Below are positions 1-6,605 of a DNA stretch of 12,931 bases, piece by piece (position 1 is the stretch's first letter; each line of letters begins with the position of its first letter). This DNA comes from Scatosoma sp045655705. GTDB lineage: Bacteria; Bacillota; Clostridia; Christensenellales; Borkfalkiaceae. The stretch lies in contig JAZOPU010000015.1 of the NCBI GenBank assembly GCA_045655705.1, positions 1 to 12,931 on the forward strand, written 5' to 3'. Position numbers and translations under genes: made by a program. The notes beneath the pieces are model-generated. The model saw nothing but the letters and a program-made list of their open reading frames with translations. It ran no database searches and was not told the DNA's origin.

Positions 1-141
1 TCTAAAAAAGTTAGATGTCTTTAACCAGGGCGCGGCAACACGCCGGCCGGCGTCCGGACCGGTGCGGAAATACCAGGCGGCCGGCGCCGGCAACAAAAAA
101 GCCGCCGGCCATGACAGGCCGACGGCGGGGCGTCGTGTTAG
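1..141. repeat. Left inverted terminal repeat (replication origin)
   Basis: Bases 1-141 are the exact reverse complement of 12791-12931; the match breaks at base 142 (g against the t complementary to 12790). Perfect terminal repeats at both ends of a genome that encodes a protein-primed polymerase are the expected origins, where the terminal protein binds and stays covalently attached to the 5' end. The repeat is GC-rich and full of palindromes, for example 41-52 and 80-91. Its outermost 15 bases are AT-rich and can form a tiny hairpin (TCTAA at 1-5 with TTAGA at 11-15). It also contains the stop codon of the tail-fibre gene and a terminator. From family knowledge, 141 bp is long compared with the 6-8 bp repeats of phi29 relatives and closer to pneumococcal phage Cp-1. 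Confidence 0.95.
95..126 (-). terminator. Rho-independent terminator of the late (leftward) unit
   Basis: Read on the minus strand, GCCGTCGGCC and GGCCGGCGGC pair as ten base pairs including one G-U wobble, around a six-base loop, followed directly by six T. It lies just after the tail-fibre stop codon (138-140) and inside the terminal repeat, so the late transcript should stop about 95 bases before the DNA end. It is the mirror copy of the terminator at 12806-12837. Confidence 0.85.
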
Positions 142-1100
142 GAATTATTTAACAAAACAACGAATTGAATATTACTTCCTCCGGAACCTGATGAACTATT
201 AGAAAATTTTCTAAATCGAACCGGAACACTCGAGGTTGAAGAAATCATTAGAATAGACACGCCGGTCGAACCGCTTCCCAACGCCATAGTAATTTCTTTA
301 TCCTCAATCGTTAATTCAAAGTCGGCCGTATGTACATACATACCGGCAAATTGTGATTCGGTGGTATAGTTCGGATAAATGCCGGCGCTAACAAATGCCA
401 TATATTCATTAGCATATACGTTATGCACATTCATTACGGCGTCCGTTGTTAATGCTGATACGTTTATATCGGAACTATTAACCGCGTGAAATTCACTTGC
501 ATTAATTAGCGCTAAAAGTTCCGGCGCTAATTTAGTTGTTGTTATCGTATTATCAGCAATTTTAGCGTTACTAACCGCACCGGAGGCGAGTTTTGCCGTA
601 GTTACCGCACTATCATTTATTTTAGCGGTAGTAACGGCATTGGTGCCGAGTTTTGAATTTGTGACGCTTTCGGCGCCTAAATCATCCGGTGAAATAGTGC
701 CGTCGAGGATTTGCGTGGTCGTTACGCACCCGGTTCCGAGATTCGCGGCTGTAATAGTGCCGGCGGCGATTTTAGCGCCGGTAACTGCGCCGTCGTCGAT
801 TTTATCCGTTGTGACGGCCTCATCTGCGATTTTAGTTGTAGTAACCGCACCGTCCGCGATGGTTCCCTGTACGGCCTGTTCGGCCACTTCCAACGCCTCT
901 GCGGCGGTTTCTGCGGCTGCGTTTGCCTGTTCGACAGCGGTCTGTGCGTCTTCCATTGCCTGCTGCACGTCGTCGGTCAGTTCGTTTACCTCGTCAACTG
1001 CGGTTTCCATTGGCGGAATAAGTTCTGAAAATTTTTTAACTTGTGCAAGAATCCAATCGAGGTTTAATTCATGCAAATTAGAAAAAGGGAATTTAAACAT
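138..1100 (-). CDS. Tail fibre / appendage protein with decapeptide repeats
   Basis: 320 residues. The N-terminus (FPFSNLHELNLDWIL, residues 4-18) is a signature I recognise from virion-anchored fibre proteins of small phi29-like phages, where it probably docks the fibre on the tail or collar. Residues about 31-78 are Ala/Glu-rich and look like a coiled coil. Residues 82-191 are eleven ten-residue repeats of the type A-D-G-A-V-T-T-T-K-I, a pattern typical of elongated trimeric fibre shafts. Residues from about 195 to the end form a Ser/Thr/Gly-rich C-terminal part, the likely host-binding tip. It is the last gene of the late unit. Its ribosome site is AAAGGACGG, nine bases from ATG, and its stop TAA lies inside the terminal repeat. 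By role it would match the phi29 gp12 appendage, but I see no sequence similarity to gp12. Host receptor binding is inferred. Confidence 0.8.
   Translation of the reverse strand: MFKFPFSNLHELNLDWILAQVKKFSELIPPMETAVDEVNELTDDVQQAMEDAQTAVEQANAAAETAAEALEVAEQAVQGTIADGAVTTTKIADEAVTTDKIDDGAVTGAKIAAGTITAANLGTGCVTTTQILDGTISPDDLGAESVTNSKLGTNAVTTAKINDSAVTTAKLASGAVSNAKIADNTITTTKLAPELLALINASEFHAVNSSDINVSALTTDAVMNVHNVYANEYMAFVSAGIYPNYTTESQFAGMYVHTADFELTIEDKEITMALGSGSTGVSILMISSTSSVPVRFRKFSNSSSGSGGSNIQFVVLLNNS
528..857 (-). repeat. Eleven 30-bp (10-residue) degenerate tandem repeats in the fibre gene
   Basis: The region encodes eleven consecutive ten-residue units (residues 82-191) with no register shift: a small or acidic pair, a variable residue, A/T/S-V/I-T/S, two polar residues, K/Q/N/D and I/L. 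The DNA copies have diverged (gccg, gcgg and gtag variants at equivalent codons), so the unit is kept at protein level, not by recent duplication. Confidence 0.85.
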
Positions 1101-1116
1101 ATTGAACCGTCCTTTC

Positions 1117-1680
1117 TTAATAAACCATTAGGCAAAAACGCCTTTTAAATGATTCCGAGATATATTTATAAATATCAACGCGCGCGGAAACGTCGATTTC
1201 TTGATTTAACATTTGCTGCGACGTTGTGACGCCTATATTACCGGATACGTTGCCGGTACGGCCGAAAGTGCGGTCGCGGCTGCCGGAGCCGCTGCCGGTC
1301 GAATCGTCTTCTGATTGTGTAACGAGGTTGCCGGAGTTGTAGCCGGTTACTTTATGAGTGTCTGTACTACTTGACGACGCGCTGGTTTCCTCGTTTTCTG
1401 TATCATCCCACGTTTCGGTACGGTTATAATTTTCTATTGGATTATACTCAATATTAATGGCCCGGTATATGCGCGTCCATATCGGCAACTCACGCGAGGA
1501 CCATAAACCGATTAAAAATTTCATGGTGTCCGGTTCCGGATACATTATCTCCAGTTCGGCATTATCCATAACTATTGAGTTAATTGCGGTTGCCGCGTCC
1601 ACGTCTTCCGGTACAACGAAATTTTCAAAAATCGACGTATCGTAATTGTACAAACCGAGAATTGATAAAGTGCCTCTCAT
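1117..1680 (-). CDS. Lower collar / tail connector protein (phi29 gp11-like)
   Basis: 187 residues from ATG at 1680. An in-frame GTG at 1689 is possible, but it would sit almost on the ribosome site AGAGGTGG, while the ATG at 1680 has normal spacing and overlaps the portal stop as ATGA. The N-terminal half is folded-looking with NPIENYNRTE near residue 80-90, followed by a Ser/Thr/Gly/Asp low-complexity stretch (about 92-135). The end (SGNIGVTTSQQMLNQEIDVS, then KRRFCLMVY) matches the conserved C-terminal pattern I know from lower-collar proteins of this phage group. It is shorter than phi29 gp11 (293 residues). Gene order portal, lower collar, fibre supports a role joining the portal to the tail. 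Family assignment is from recognition; the exact structural role is inferred. Confidence 0.75.
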   Translation of the reverse strand: MRGTLSILGLYNYDTSIFENFVVPEDVDAATAINSIVMDNAELEIMYPEPDTMKFLIGLWSSRELPIWTRIYRAINIEYNPIENYNRTETWDDTENEETSASSSSTDTHKVTGYNSGNLVTQSEDDSTGSGSGSRDRTFGRTGNVSGNIGVTTSQQMLNQEIDVSARVDIYKYISESFKRRFCLMVY

Positions 1681-2555
1681 GTTGTCCACCTCTTTTTGAC
1701 GGCCAAACCGATATTAAACAATTTATTTGTTTCGTCGACGTCGTCCTGTAACCGCCGTAACCAACCGTCAATTAATGAATCGGTTTCAATATCGTTTCGT
1801 GTTACCTCTTCAACACTCATACGTTCGCGCTTTTCCGTATTGGTTGCAGGAATTCCCACTTTTGTACAAAAATCATTTTCGATTCTGCGGTAGTCTTCCA
1901 ACAAGTCAGAAACGATATAATTCTGTTTTAAGTTCTGTTGGAATGTTTCCCACGTTTTGCCGCCGTCCTCTTTCAATAAATCTTTATCGAGAATTACGGC
2001 CGGATTCCCTTGTGCAATCTGGTCGTATAGTTTTTTGAAAGAGTTTGCTGCGGTCTGATTGCTGACGGCAAAAACATACGACAACTTATTATTGAACAAG
2101 TTACTTTCTATGTCGGCTGTAACCATTGCGAGTTTGACGGCGTAATAGTCGATAATATCTATAACCGGCGTGAAATTAGGGTTTACGTGTAACACGGTAC
2201 AATTTTCGTGAATTTTTAGTTCGCCGATTTCCGGCAGCAACGGATTATGTACGAGTGCGCGATTCGGCATATAAAACACGTTGTAACCGGAGATTCCGCA
2301 ACGCTGCGGGATAATTCCGAAACCGGCGTCGCCGGAGTCGAGGACCGCAATATACCCCCAACCGAAAAGCACGTAAAGAAAATAATCACGGTTCCACGTT
2401 TCCGGAATAGTCCAATCAAAGGCCGATAGCATTTTTTGAAACAGATATTTCCGGAAATAACGAGCGGTTGCGTTATTGAGTCCTTTAACCGGCGGCAAAA
2501 ATGCGGCCTCAAAAATATTATTGATTTCGGAATTTGATAAATCCGAATAAATCAT
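1677..2555 (-). CDS. Portal / upper collar connector protein (phi29 gp10-like)
   Basis: 292 residues, close to phi29 gp10 (309). Portal proteins form the dodecameric ring at the head vertex through which the packaging ATPase drives DNA. Seen in the sequence: an N-terminal helical segment with aromatic and basic residues, a central beta-rich part, and the stretch FCTKVGIPATNTEKRERM in the C-terminal third, which is characteristic of upper-collar proteins of small podoviruses, followed by a helical NDIETDSLIDGWLRRLQDDV segment. Its ATG overlaps the stop of the tail lysozyme gene as ATGA and its TGA overlaps the start of the lower collar gene, so the three are probably translationally coupled. 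Confidence 0.87.
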   Translation of the reverse strand: MIYSDLSNSEINNIFEAAFLPPVKGLNNATARYFRKYLFQKMLSAFDWTIPETWNRDYFLYVLFGWGYIAVLDSGDAGFGIIPQRCGISGYNVFYMPNRALVHNPLLPEIGELKIHENCTVLHVNPNFTPVIDIIDYYAVKLAMVTADIESNLFNNKLSYVFAVSNQTAANSFKKLYDQIAQGNPAVILDKDLLKEDGGKTWETFQQNLKQNYIVSDLLEDYRRIENDFCTKVGIPATNTEKRERMSVEEVTRNDIETDSLIDGWLRRLQDDVDETNKLFNIGLAVKKRWTT

Positions 2556-3193
2556 TTTGACTCGTTCCTTTCCTTTATTTTAAATAGTAACCATATTGGA
2601 ATATGGCCGGCCGGCGTCGGCGGCGTGATACCGCCGAGCGTATTATACCAGTACGTTGCGGCGGTTACTCGTCCTGTATCCCACGTGCCGCGCTCGTAAT
2701 TATGAAACCATGCACGCGTCGCCCATTCGATAGAATAATTATCAATCGTCATTTGTTTGTAGTTCGCGTAACTGATTTGATAATTATAATTCGGATTCGG
2801 AAAATACTGACCGGACGAAACCGCGGTATCGTCAAGAAAATTCATTTGCGCGCTTCCGTCGTTCGCGCTGCCGGTCTGGTTGGAATAGTTCGGACCGTAA
2901 CCGGAATAACCGACGCCGCCGTTTATGTACTTTGCGGCCGGGTCCCATTGGACGAGGCCGTACGCGTGCGCGTTCTGGTAATCTATGCGGCCGTCGCCGA
3001 CCGGCAGCACAACGTCGCTTTGCCAACGCCACGGATTATAACCGGATTCGGATTGCACGTTGCCCCACATACCGCAAAACGCCAGTAACGACCAGCCGCG
3101 CGCGTATAATATGCCGTACGCCATGAGCGCATTATCATAGGCTTCCGTCGATTCTTTCAAATACGAACCGGTTACTTTATTATGCCACGGCAT
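2552..3193 (-). CDS. Tail-associated lysozyme (phage tail lysozyme domain)
   Basis: 213 residues. The segment GWSLLAFCGMWGNVQSESGY (33-52) followed by AYGLVQWDP (77-85) is the pattern of the phage tail lysozyme family (Phage_lysozyme2), with E49 as the probable catalytic glutamate. The enzyme would cut peptidoglycan glycan strands during DNA entry, as phi29 gp13 does at the tail tip. The domain seems to fill most of the protein; I see no signal peptide and no wall-binding repeats. A short hydrophobic stretch (GHIPIWLLF) lies near the C-terminus. It sits between tail knob and portal genes, so a virion role fits best. However, it is the only peptidoglycan hydrolase I recognise in the genome, so it may also act in host lysis. 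Ribosome site AAAGGACGTG, start ATG. Confidence 0.82.
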   Translation of the reverse strand: MPWHNKVTGSYLKESTEAYDNALMAYGILYARGWSLLAFCGMWGNVQSESGYNPWRWQSDVVLPVGDGRIDYQNAHAYGLVQWDPAAKYINGGVGYSGYGPNYSNQTGSANDGSAQMNFLDDTAVSSGQYFPNPNYNYQISYANYKQMTIDNYSIEWATRAWFHNYERGTWDTGRVTAATYWYNTLGGITPPTPAGHIPIWLLFKIKERNESK

Positions 3194-3208
3194 ATATTAT
3201 CACGTCCT

Positions 3209-4747
3209 TTAATAGAAATAAAAACCGCTTTCCATGTACGCCTGTATTGCGGATTTTTCGCGGTCCGTACATGGTACGGTAATATCGGCGTCCGCGCACA
3301 TAACGAAACCACGTAACGTGTTAATTGTACGTACACGGCAAAGCGGCCGGCCGCGGTGTTCGTAGTCTTCCGGAGCGACAGGAAGAAAACGCCCGGTTAA
3401 CGTGAGGTTTTGCGTATCGTACAATGTATAACTACCCTGTTGCCCAGTAATTTCCGCGGTCGCTTTTGCTGCCATTGCCGCCGATAGAATATTACTTGCC
3501 GCTTGTTTCGCGCCGGACGTAATTGCGGACGTGTTGCCGGTCCGGAGATTTGAGATAAAGTTTTTACCTTTTTCCGCGATATTCTCAAACCAACGCCCGG
3601 AACCGCTTGTTAATTGTCCTATTGCGGACGCTGCGGCCGCGATTCCTGTTGATTTACTTCCTAATGACATATAATCGACGTTAATTGCCGCGGTCGGAAT
3701 AGGAACGGCAATGGATGATTCCACGGTTCGTATCGGATTGCTTTTGCCATTGACGGCCATTGTAAGAATAGCGCGGCCGGTACAAATATCGACGTCCGTA
3801 TACAAGTCAAGCGTGTTCCAGTCGCAAATGGCTTCTGAATCGACGTCAAACGTGCCGAATGGATAATAACGGAGCGTGTAAATACTGGTTGGCGACAAAT
3901 TCAAATAATTGCCGCGGCTGCCGTAACTTGGATGTTTTGGAATAGAAAGCGACGTTGTGAACTGGTAAAGCGTCCCCGGATTTAATATTCTGCCCCCGGC
4001 CGAAACGGTAACCGACCACCAACCAAAATCAATGGTTGTAGTTGCGGTTCCGATATTGTTATTAACAAACCATGAAATCGGAACCGGCAAATAAAAAGCG
4101 GTAACAACGTATTGAAACGGATTGACTAATGCTTTTTGCAAGTCTTCCGAAATTTCCGCAACGTCAATATCCAACCAACCGGACGAATAATTGAAAAGCT
4201 GAGAGCAAAACATTCTGAAACCGACATAGTTAAACGCGTAATACCGGACGCCGGCCGCGGCTTTAGTCACGACGCCGACGATATACGCGCCGTCGTTATT
4301 CGCATACAGGCCGGCAAACGGATTATTAACGGCGTATGCGGTATAGGTTGCGGCGCCGGCGGTACACGGATACGTCGAGTCGATTATATTACCGTCAAAC
4401 AATGCGCTGCCGCTGCTGTCCTCATACGCCCGGAGTATATACAAGTTCTGTTGGCCGATTTCATACCGGAACGACGCGAGGACGTCGACTTGCAATTCGC
4501 AATTCCACAAGCCGCGGTTCCAAACCCAATCCGAAACAAAATAATAACGGTCGAATTCGACGATTTGACAATAGTTCCAATCATATACATTAGTTGAAAC
4601 CGGAGCGTTAATCAGCAGCGCCGGATTGACTACCGAACAATCGTCTTTTAGTTGTACCGCGGTATAATTGGCCAACGGATTCCCCGGCGGCGTAACGGTC
4701 GAGTTTTCACGTTTTCCAAACGTCCAAAATTTTACAGTTAAAGACAT
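3209..4747 (-). CDS. Tail knob / major tail protein (phi29 gp9-like)
   Basis: 512 residues (phi29 gp9 is 599). The N-terminal part has CSVVNP (37-42), NYCQIVEFDRYYFVSDWVW (58-76) and LQVDVLASF (85-93), a run of motifs typical of the distal tail protein of phi29-like phages. Residues about 366-437 are Ala/Gly/Ser-rich with two hydrophobic amphipathic-looking segments (around 366-380 and 413-433). This is the same relative region as the membrane-active loops of phi29 gp9, which plug the tube and form a pore during ejection. Residues 440-512 return to ordered beta-type sequence. It begins after an intercistronic terminator, with ribosome site GAGGT about ten bases from ATG. Membrane penetration by the loop is inferred from position and composition. 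Confidence 0.87.
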   Translation of the reverse strand: MSLTVKFWTFGKRENSTVTPPGNPLANYTAVQLKDDCSVVNPALLINAPVSTNVYDWNYCQIVEFDRYYFVSDWVWNRGLWNCELQVDVLASFRYEIGQQNLYILRAYEDSSGSALFDGNIIDSTYPCTAGAATYTAYAVNNPFAGLYANNDGAYIVGVVTKAAAGVRYYAFNYVGFRMFCSQLFNYSSGWLDIDVAEISEDLQKALVNPFQYVVTAFYLPVPISWFVNNNIGTATTTIDFGWWSVTVSAGGRILNPGTLYQFTTSLSIPKHPSYGSRGNYLNLSPTSIYTLRYYPFGTFDVDSEAICDWNTLDLYTDVDICTGRAILTMAVNGKSNPIRTVESSIAVPIPTAAINVDYMSLGSKSTGIAAAASAIGQLTSGSGRWFENIAEKGKNFISNLRTGNTSAITSGAKQAASNILSAAMAAKATAEITGQQGSYTLYDTQNLTLTGRFLPVAPEDYEHRGRPLCRVRTINTLRGFVMCADADITVPCTDREKSAIQAYMESGFYFY

Positions 4748-4767
4748 AATATTAATACCTCAATTCT

Positions 4768-4804
4768 AAAAAGGCCGCCTATACTTTTAAATATATAGGC
4801 GGCC
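4768..4804 (-). terminator. Intercistronic terminator after the capsid gene
   Basis: On the minus strand an 11-bp perfect stem (GGCCGCCTATA pairing with TATAGGCGGCC, arms 4773-4783 and 4794-4804) with a ten-base AT loop is followed by five T (4768-4772). It lies between the capsid stop codon and the tail-knob start and has the form of a rho-independent terminator. I see no convincing promoter between it and the tail-knob gene, so downstream genes must rely on read-through. Confidence 0.8.
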
Positions 4805-4837
4805 CCGGCAAAGGAGGAAGAAGAGAAGAGAACGTTA

Positions 4838-6049
4838 TTAATCGAGCAAAAGGACAATAGCCTTTTCGGTGTTGTCCTGAATCGTTTTGATACGAGCGTG
4901 ATACGATTCGTTCCAGTAACCGCCGTCAATATTGAGCGGAGTTACTGCGGACCAGGAATTAACGAGAGAGTAACCGAGCGCGTCTTTATCATGAAGCAAA
5001 CCGAACACGGCCGAGCTTGTCGTTGCGCTGCCGGTTACGACGGTTCCGTTTGCACCGGTATATACCGGAGTGACGCTGATTGACGCCGGCGCGTCGATGC
5101 TCTGCCAGAAATCAATGCTTTCAAAGCTGACGCCGTTCAGATAATTATCGTGATACGTGTCGGAAAGAACCATTGTTTCAATCTGGTCGTACGCCTGTGC
5201 GAGGATTGCAACGCGCATATTTTCCGGCCGAGTAAACCGGAGTACGCGTTCACCGTTGACGACGGTCTGGTAGTTATTCGACCGCGCGCCCATGAGGCGA
5301 ATAAGGGTCTTGATACGCGCCCAAACCCAACGCATAAACGGGGCAAAGTTGGCCGGCTGATACACGGTTGCCGCTGTGAGGGAAAGTCCGGTCGCGGTAT
5401 TGTATTCGGTGAGGAGATGCACGACGCGGTCCGTCTGAGCCTCATCAATGAGCGCGCCGATGAAATTGGTCTGAATGCCGCGCGCAACGGCCTCTTTATA
5501 CTGCTCTTTTTCGTTGTTGCGTTCGGCAAGATTCATAGCGTTAAACCGGCCGAATTCTTCCGCGCTGTGAAAAGCGTTGTCGAACTGGTCTTTAAAAATA
5601 GTGTAACGCTGCTGATATACGGCGGTACCGTAAAAGTTCATCTGCTGCACGCGCTGCTTTGCGATTTCCCACATATCGACACTCTGACCGTCACCGTACG
5701 GATTCGCGGAGTGGTTAACGGCGTCATATGCGACAGGCCAGATAAACGCCTCGTCGTCCTGCATATCACGCGCAACCGGCGACAGCTTCCGGACGGCGTT
5801 GCCATAGCGTTCGAGGTCCATTTCCAACGCGGAGAGCGGCGCGCGGTAATCACGATACGCGAAAATAGTTTTGCTCCAGACCTGAGAAAGAGCGTTAATA
5901 ACCGGGTCCCGGCCGGTCAATAGAAGAGTCTGCGCGACGGATACGAAATCGTCGTTGTTTGTAATAGGCGCCAGCGCGCCGCCTGTAAGCTGCGACGCGA
6001 TATTATTTAGTACAGTTGACGCCTGTGATACGGTCATTGTAGACGGCAT
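4838..6049 (-). CDS. Major capsid protein (phi29 gp8-like, HK97 fold)
   Basis: 403 residues. Position right after the probable scaffold gene and before the tail genes, size, and composition fit the major head protein (phi29 gp8 is 448 residues). The sequence shows an N-terminal helical part (TVSQASTVLNNIASQLTG), an extended basic/aromatic stretch (residues 55-75), a long acidic and amphipathic helix region (about 145-190, FKDQFDNAFHSAEEFGRFNA) and a C-terminal beta-rich part with a Thr/Ser/Gly-rich turn (about 325-345). It is shorter than gp8 and I see no added Ig-like C-terminal domain. Strong ribosome site AAAGGATGA seven bases from ATG. A terminator follows directly, as expected for a gene needed at high copy number. 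Family call rests mainly on synteny plus overall pattern. Confidence 0.82.
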   Translation of the reverse strand: MPSTMTVSQASTVLNNIASQLTGGALAPITNNDDFVSVAQTLLLTGRDPVINALSQVWSKTIFAYRDYRAPLSALEMDLERYGNAVRKLSPVARDMQDDEAFIWPVAYDAVNHSANPYGDGQSVDMWEIAKQRVQQMNFYGTAVYQQRYTIFKDQFDNAFHSAEEFGRFNAMNLAERNNEKEQYKEAVARGIQTNFIGALIDEAQTDRVVHLLTEYNTATGLSLTAATVYQPANFAPFMRWVWARIKTLIRLMGARSNNYQTVVNGERVLRFTRPENMRVAILAQAYDQIETMVLSDTYHDNYLNGVSFESIDFWQSIDAPASISVTPVYTGANGTVVTGSATTSSAVFGLLHDKDALGYSLVNSWSAVTPLNIDGGYWNESYHARIKTIQDNTEKAIVLLLD

Positions 6050-6055
6050 AAATAA

Positions 6056-6388
6056 TCATCCTTTCAACATATTAGTAAAAATATCTGCGGCCGTTTCCGG
6101 CTGCGGTTCGACCGGCTGCGGAGTGTTGTTAATGTTTTGTTTCTGCAAAGCGGTCGTTAAACTGGTAATTGCCGCGAGTACGTCGGCCATTGTCGGCTGC
6201 GGCGCTGCGGCTGCGGCCGGTTCCGGCGCCGGCTGCGGCGTTGGTTCCGGTGCGGTTTCTGCGGCAGCCGGTTCCGGCGCGGTTTCTGCGGCAGCCGGTT
6301 CCGGTGCGGTTTCTGCTGCGGCAAGTTCGGCAATCTCATCTTTTGAATATCCGAGCCGCCGCAATTCGATACGTTGTGTTATTGTCAT
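6056..6388 (-). CDS. Probable scaffold protein with Ala-Pro-Glu repeats
   Basis: 110 residues, immediately upstream of the capsid gene, the place and size of phi29 gp7 scaffold (98 residues). Residues 1-22 are a charged helix (MTITQRIELRRLGYSKDEIA), 22-66 are low-complexity Ala/Pro/Glu/Thr including three exact nine-residue repeats AAAETAPEP, 67-85 look like a short amphipathic helix, and the protein ends in Pro/Gln/Glu followed by ADIFTNMLKG. A helical, acidic, flexible protein fits a scaffold that leaves the head during maturation. I recognise no family motif, so the role is inferred from synteny and composition. A head-fibre or other virion protein is possible. ATG overlaps the upstream stop as ATGA. 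Confidence 0.6.
   Translation of the reverse strand: MTITQRIELRRLGYSKDEIAELAAAETAPEPAAAETAPEPAAAETAPEPTPQPAPEPAAAAAPQPTMADVLAAITSLTTALQKQNINNTPQPVEPQPETAADIFTNMLKG
6244..6324 (-). repeat. 27-bp tandem repeat, three copies, in the scaffold-like gene
   Basis: Units 6244-6270 and 6271-6297 differ at one base; the third, 6298-6324, matches for its first 19 bases and then diverges slightly. They encode consecutive AAAETAPEP units. The near identity at DNA level suggests recent slippage or unequal recombination. Confidence 0.88.
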
Positions 6389-6591
6389 TTGCCGGCCGCC
6401 TCGAGATTAGCGACGTATACCGGAACGACGGCCATAATTGCGTACGTTTCCGAATACGAGTCTTTAATATAGGCGTCCATAAAATGACGAGCGGTCGAGG
6501 CGTCGCGCGCAAATACGTACATTTCACCGTTTACGCGCTGCACCGACGCGAGGCCCGGAACGTCGGCCTCAAATTTCACAAGATAAACCAT
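6385..6591 (-). CDS. Small protein of unknown function in the head gene cluster
   Basis: 68 residues from ATG at 6591. An in-frame GTG at 6600 would leave one base between AAAGGAC and the start codon, so the ATG (ten bases from AGGA) is preferred. The protein starts with a beta-like MVYLVKFEADVPG and has a central VFARDASTARHFMDAYIKDS segment. No family recognised, no membrane segment and no cysteines. It is coupled to the scaffold-like gene by an ATGA overlap, so it may act in head assembly, but that is only context. Confidence 0.7.
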   Translation of the reverse strand: MVYLVKFEADVPGLASVQRVNGEMYVFARDASTARHFMDAYIKDSYSETYAIMAVVPVYVANLEAAGK

Positions 6592-6605
6592 AATTTGCAC
6601 GTCCT

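Noticed and set aside
528..857. Decapeptide repeats as a CRISPR or diversity-generating target
   Set aside because: The units are in-frame 30-bp codon repeats without spacers, and the genome has no reverse transcriptase or Cas gene.
640..1131. Long open frames on the plus strand opposite the fibre gene
   Set aside because: They are shadows of the repeat-rich fibre gene: Val/Thr/Pro/Ser repeats mirror the decapeptide units, and there is no ribosome site or promoter.
4810..4831. Purine-rich tract with a perfect ribosome-site-like AAAGGAGG on the plus strand
   Set aside because: No plausible gene follows it on that strand; on the coding strand it is only a pyrimidine tract after the capsid stop.
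5150..5923. 257-residue open frame opposite the capsid gene
   Set aside because: It lies wholly antisense to the capsid gene, has no ribosome site, and its composition is that of a reverse reading of a GC-biased gene.
5955..6410. Ala/Gly/Ser/Cys-rich plus-strand frame opposite the scaffold-like gene
   Set aside because: It is the antisense reading of the 27-bp repeats and Ala/Pro/Glu codons, not an independent repeat protein.
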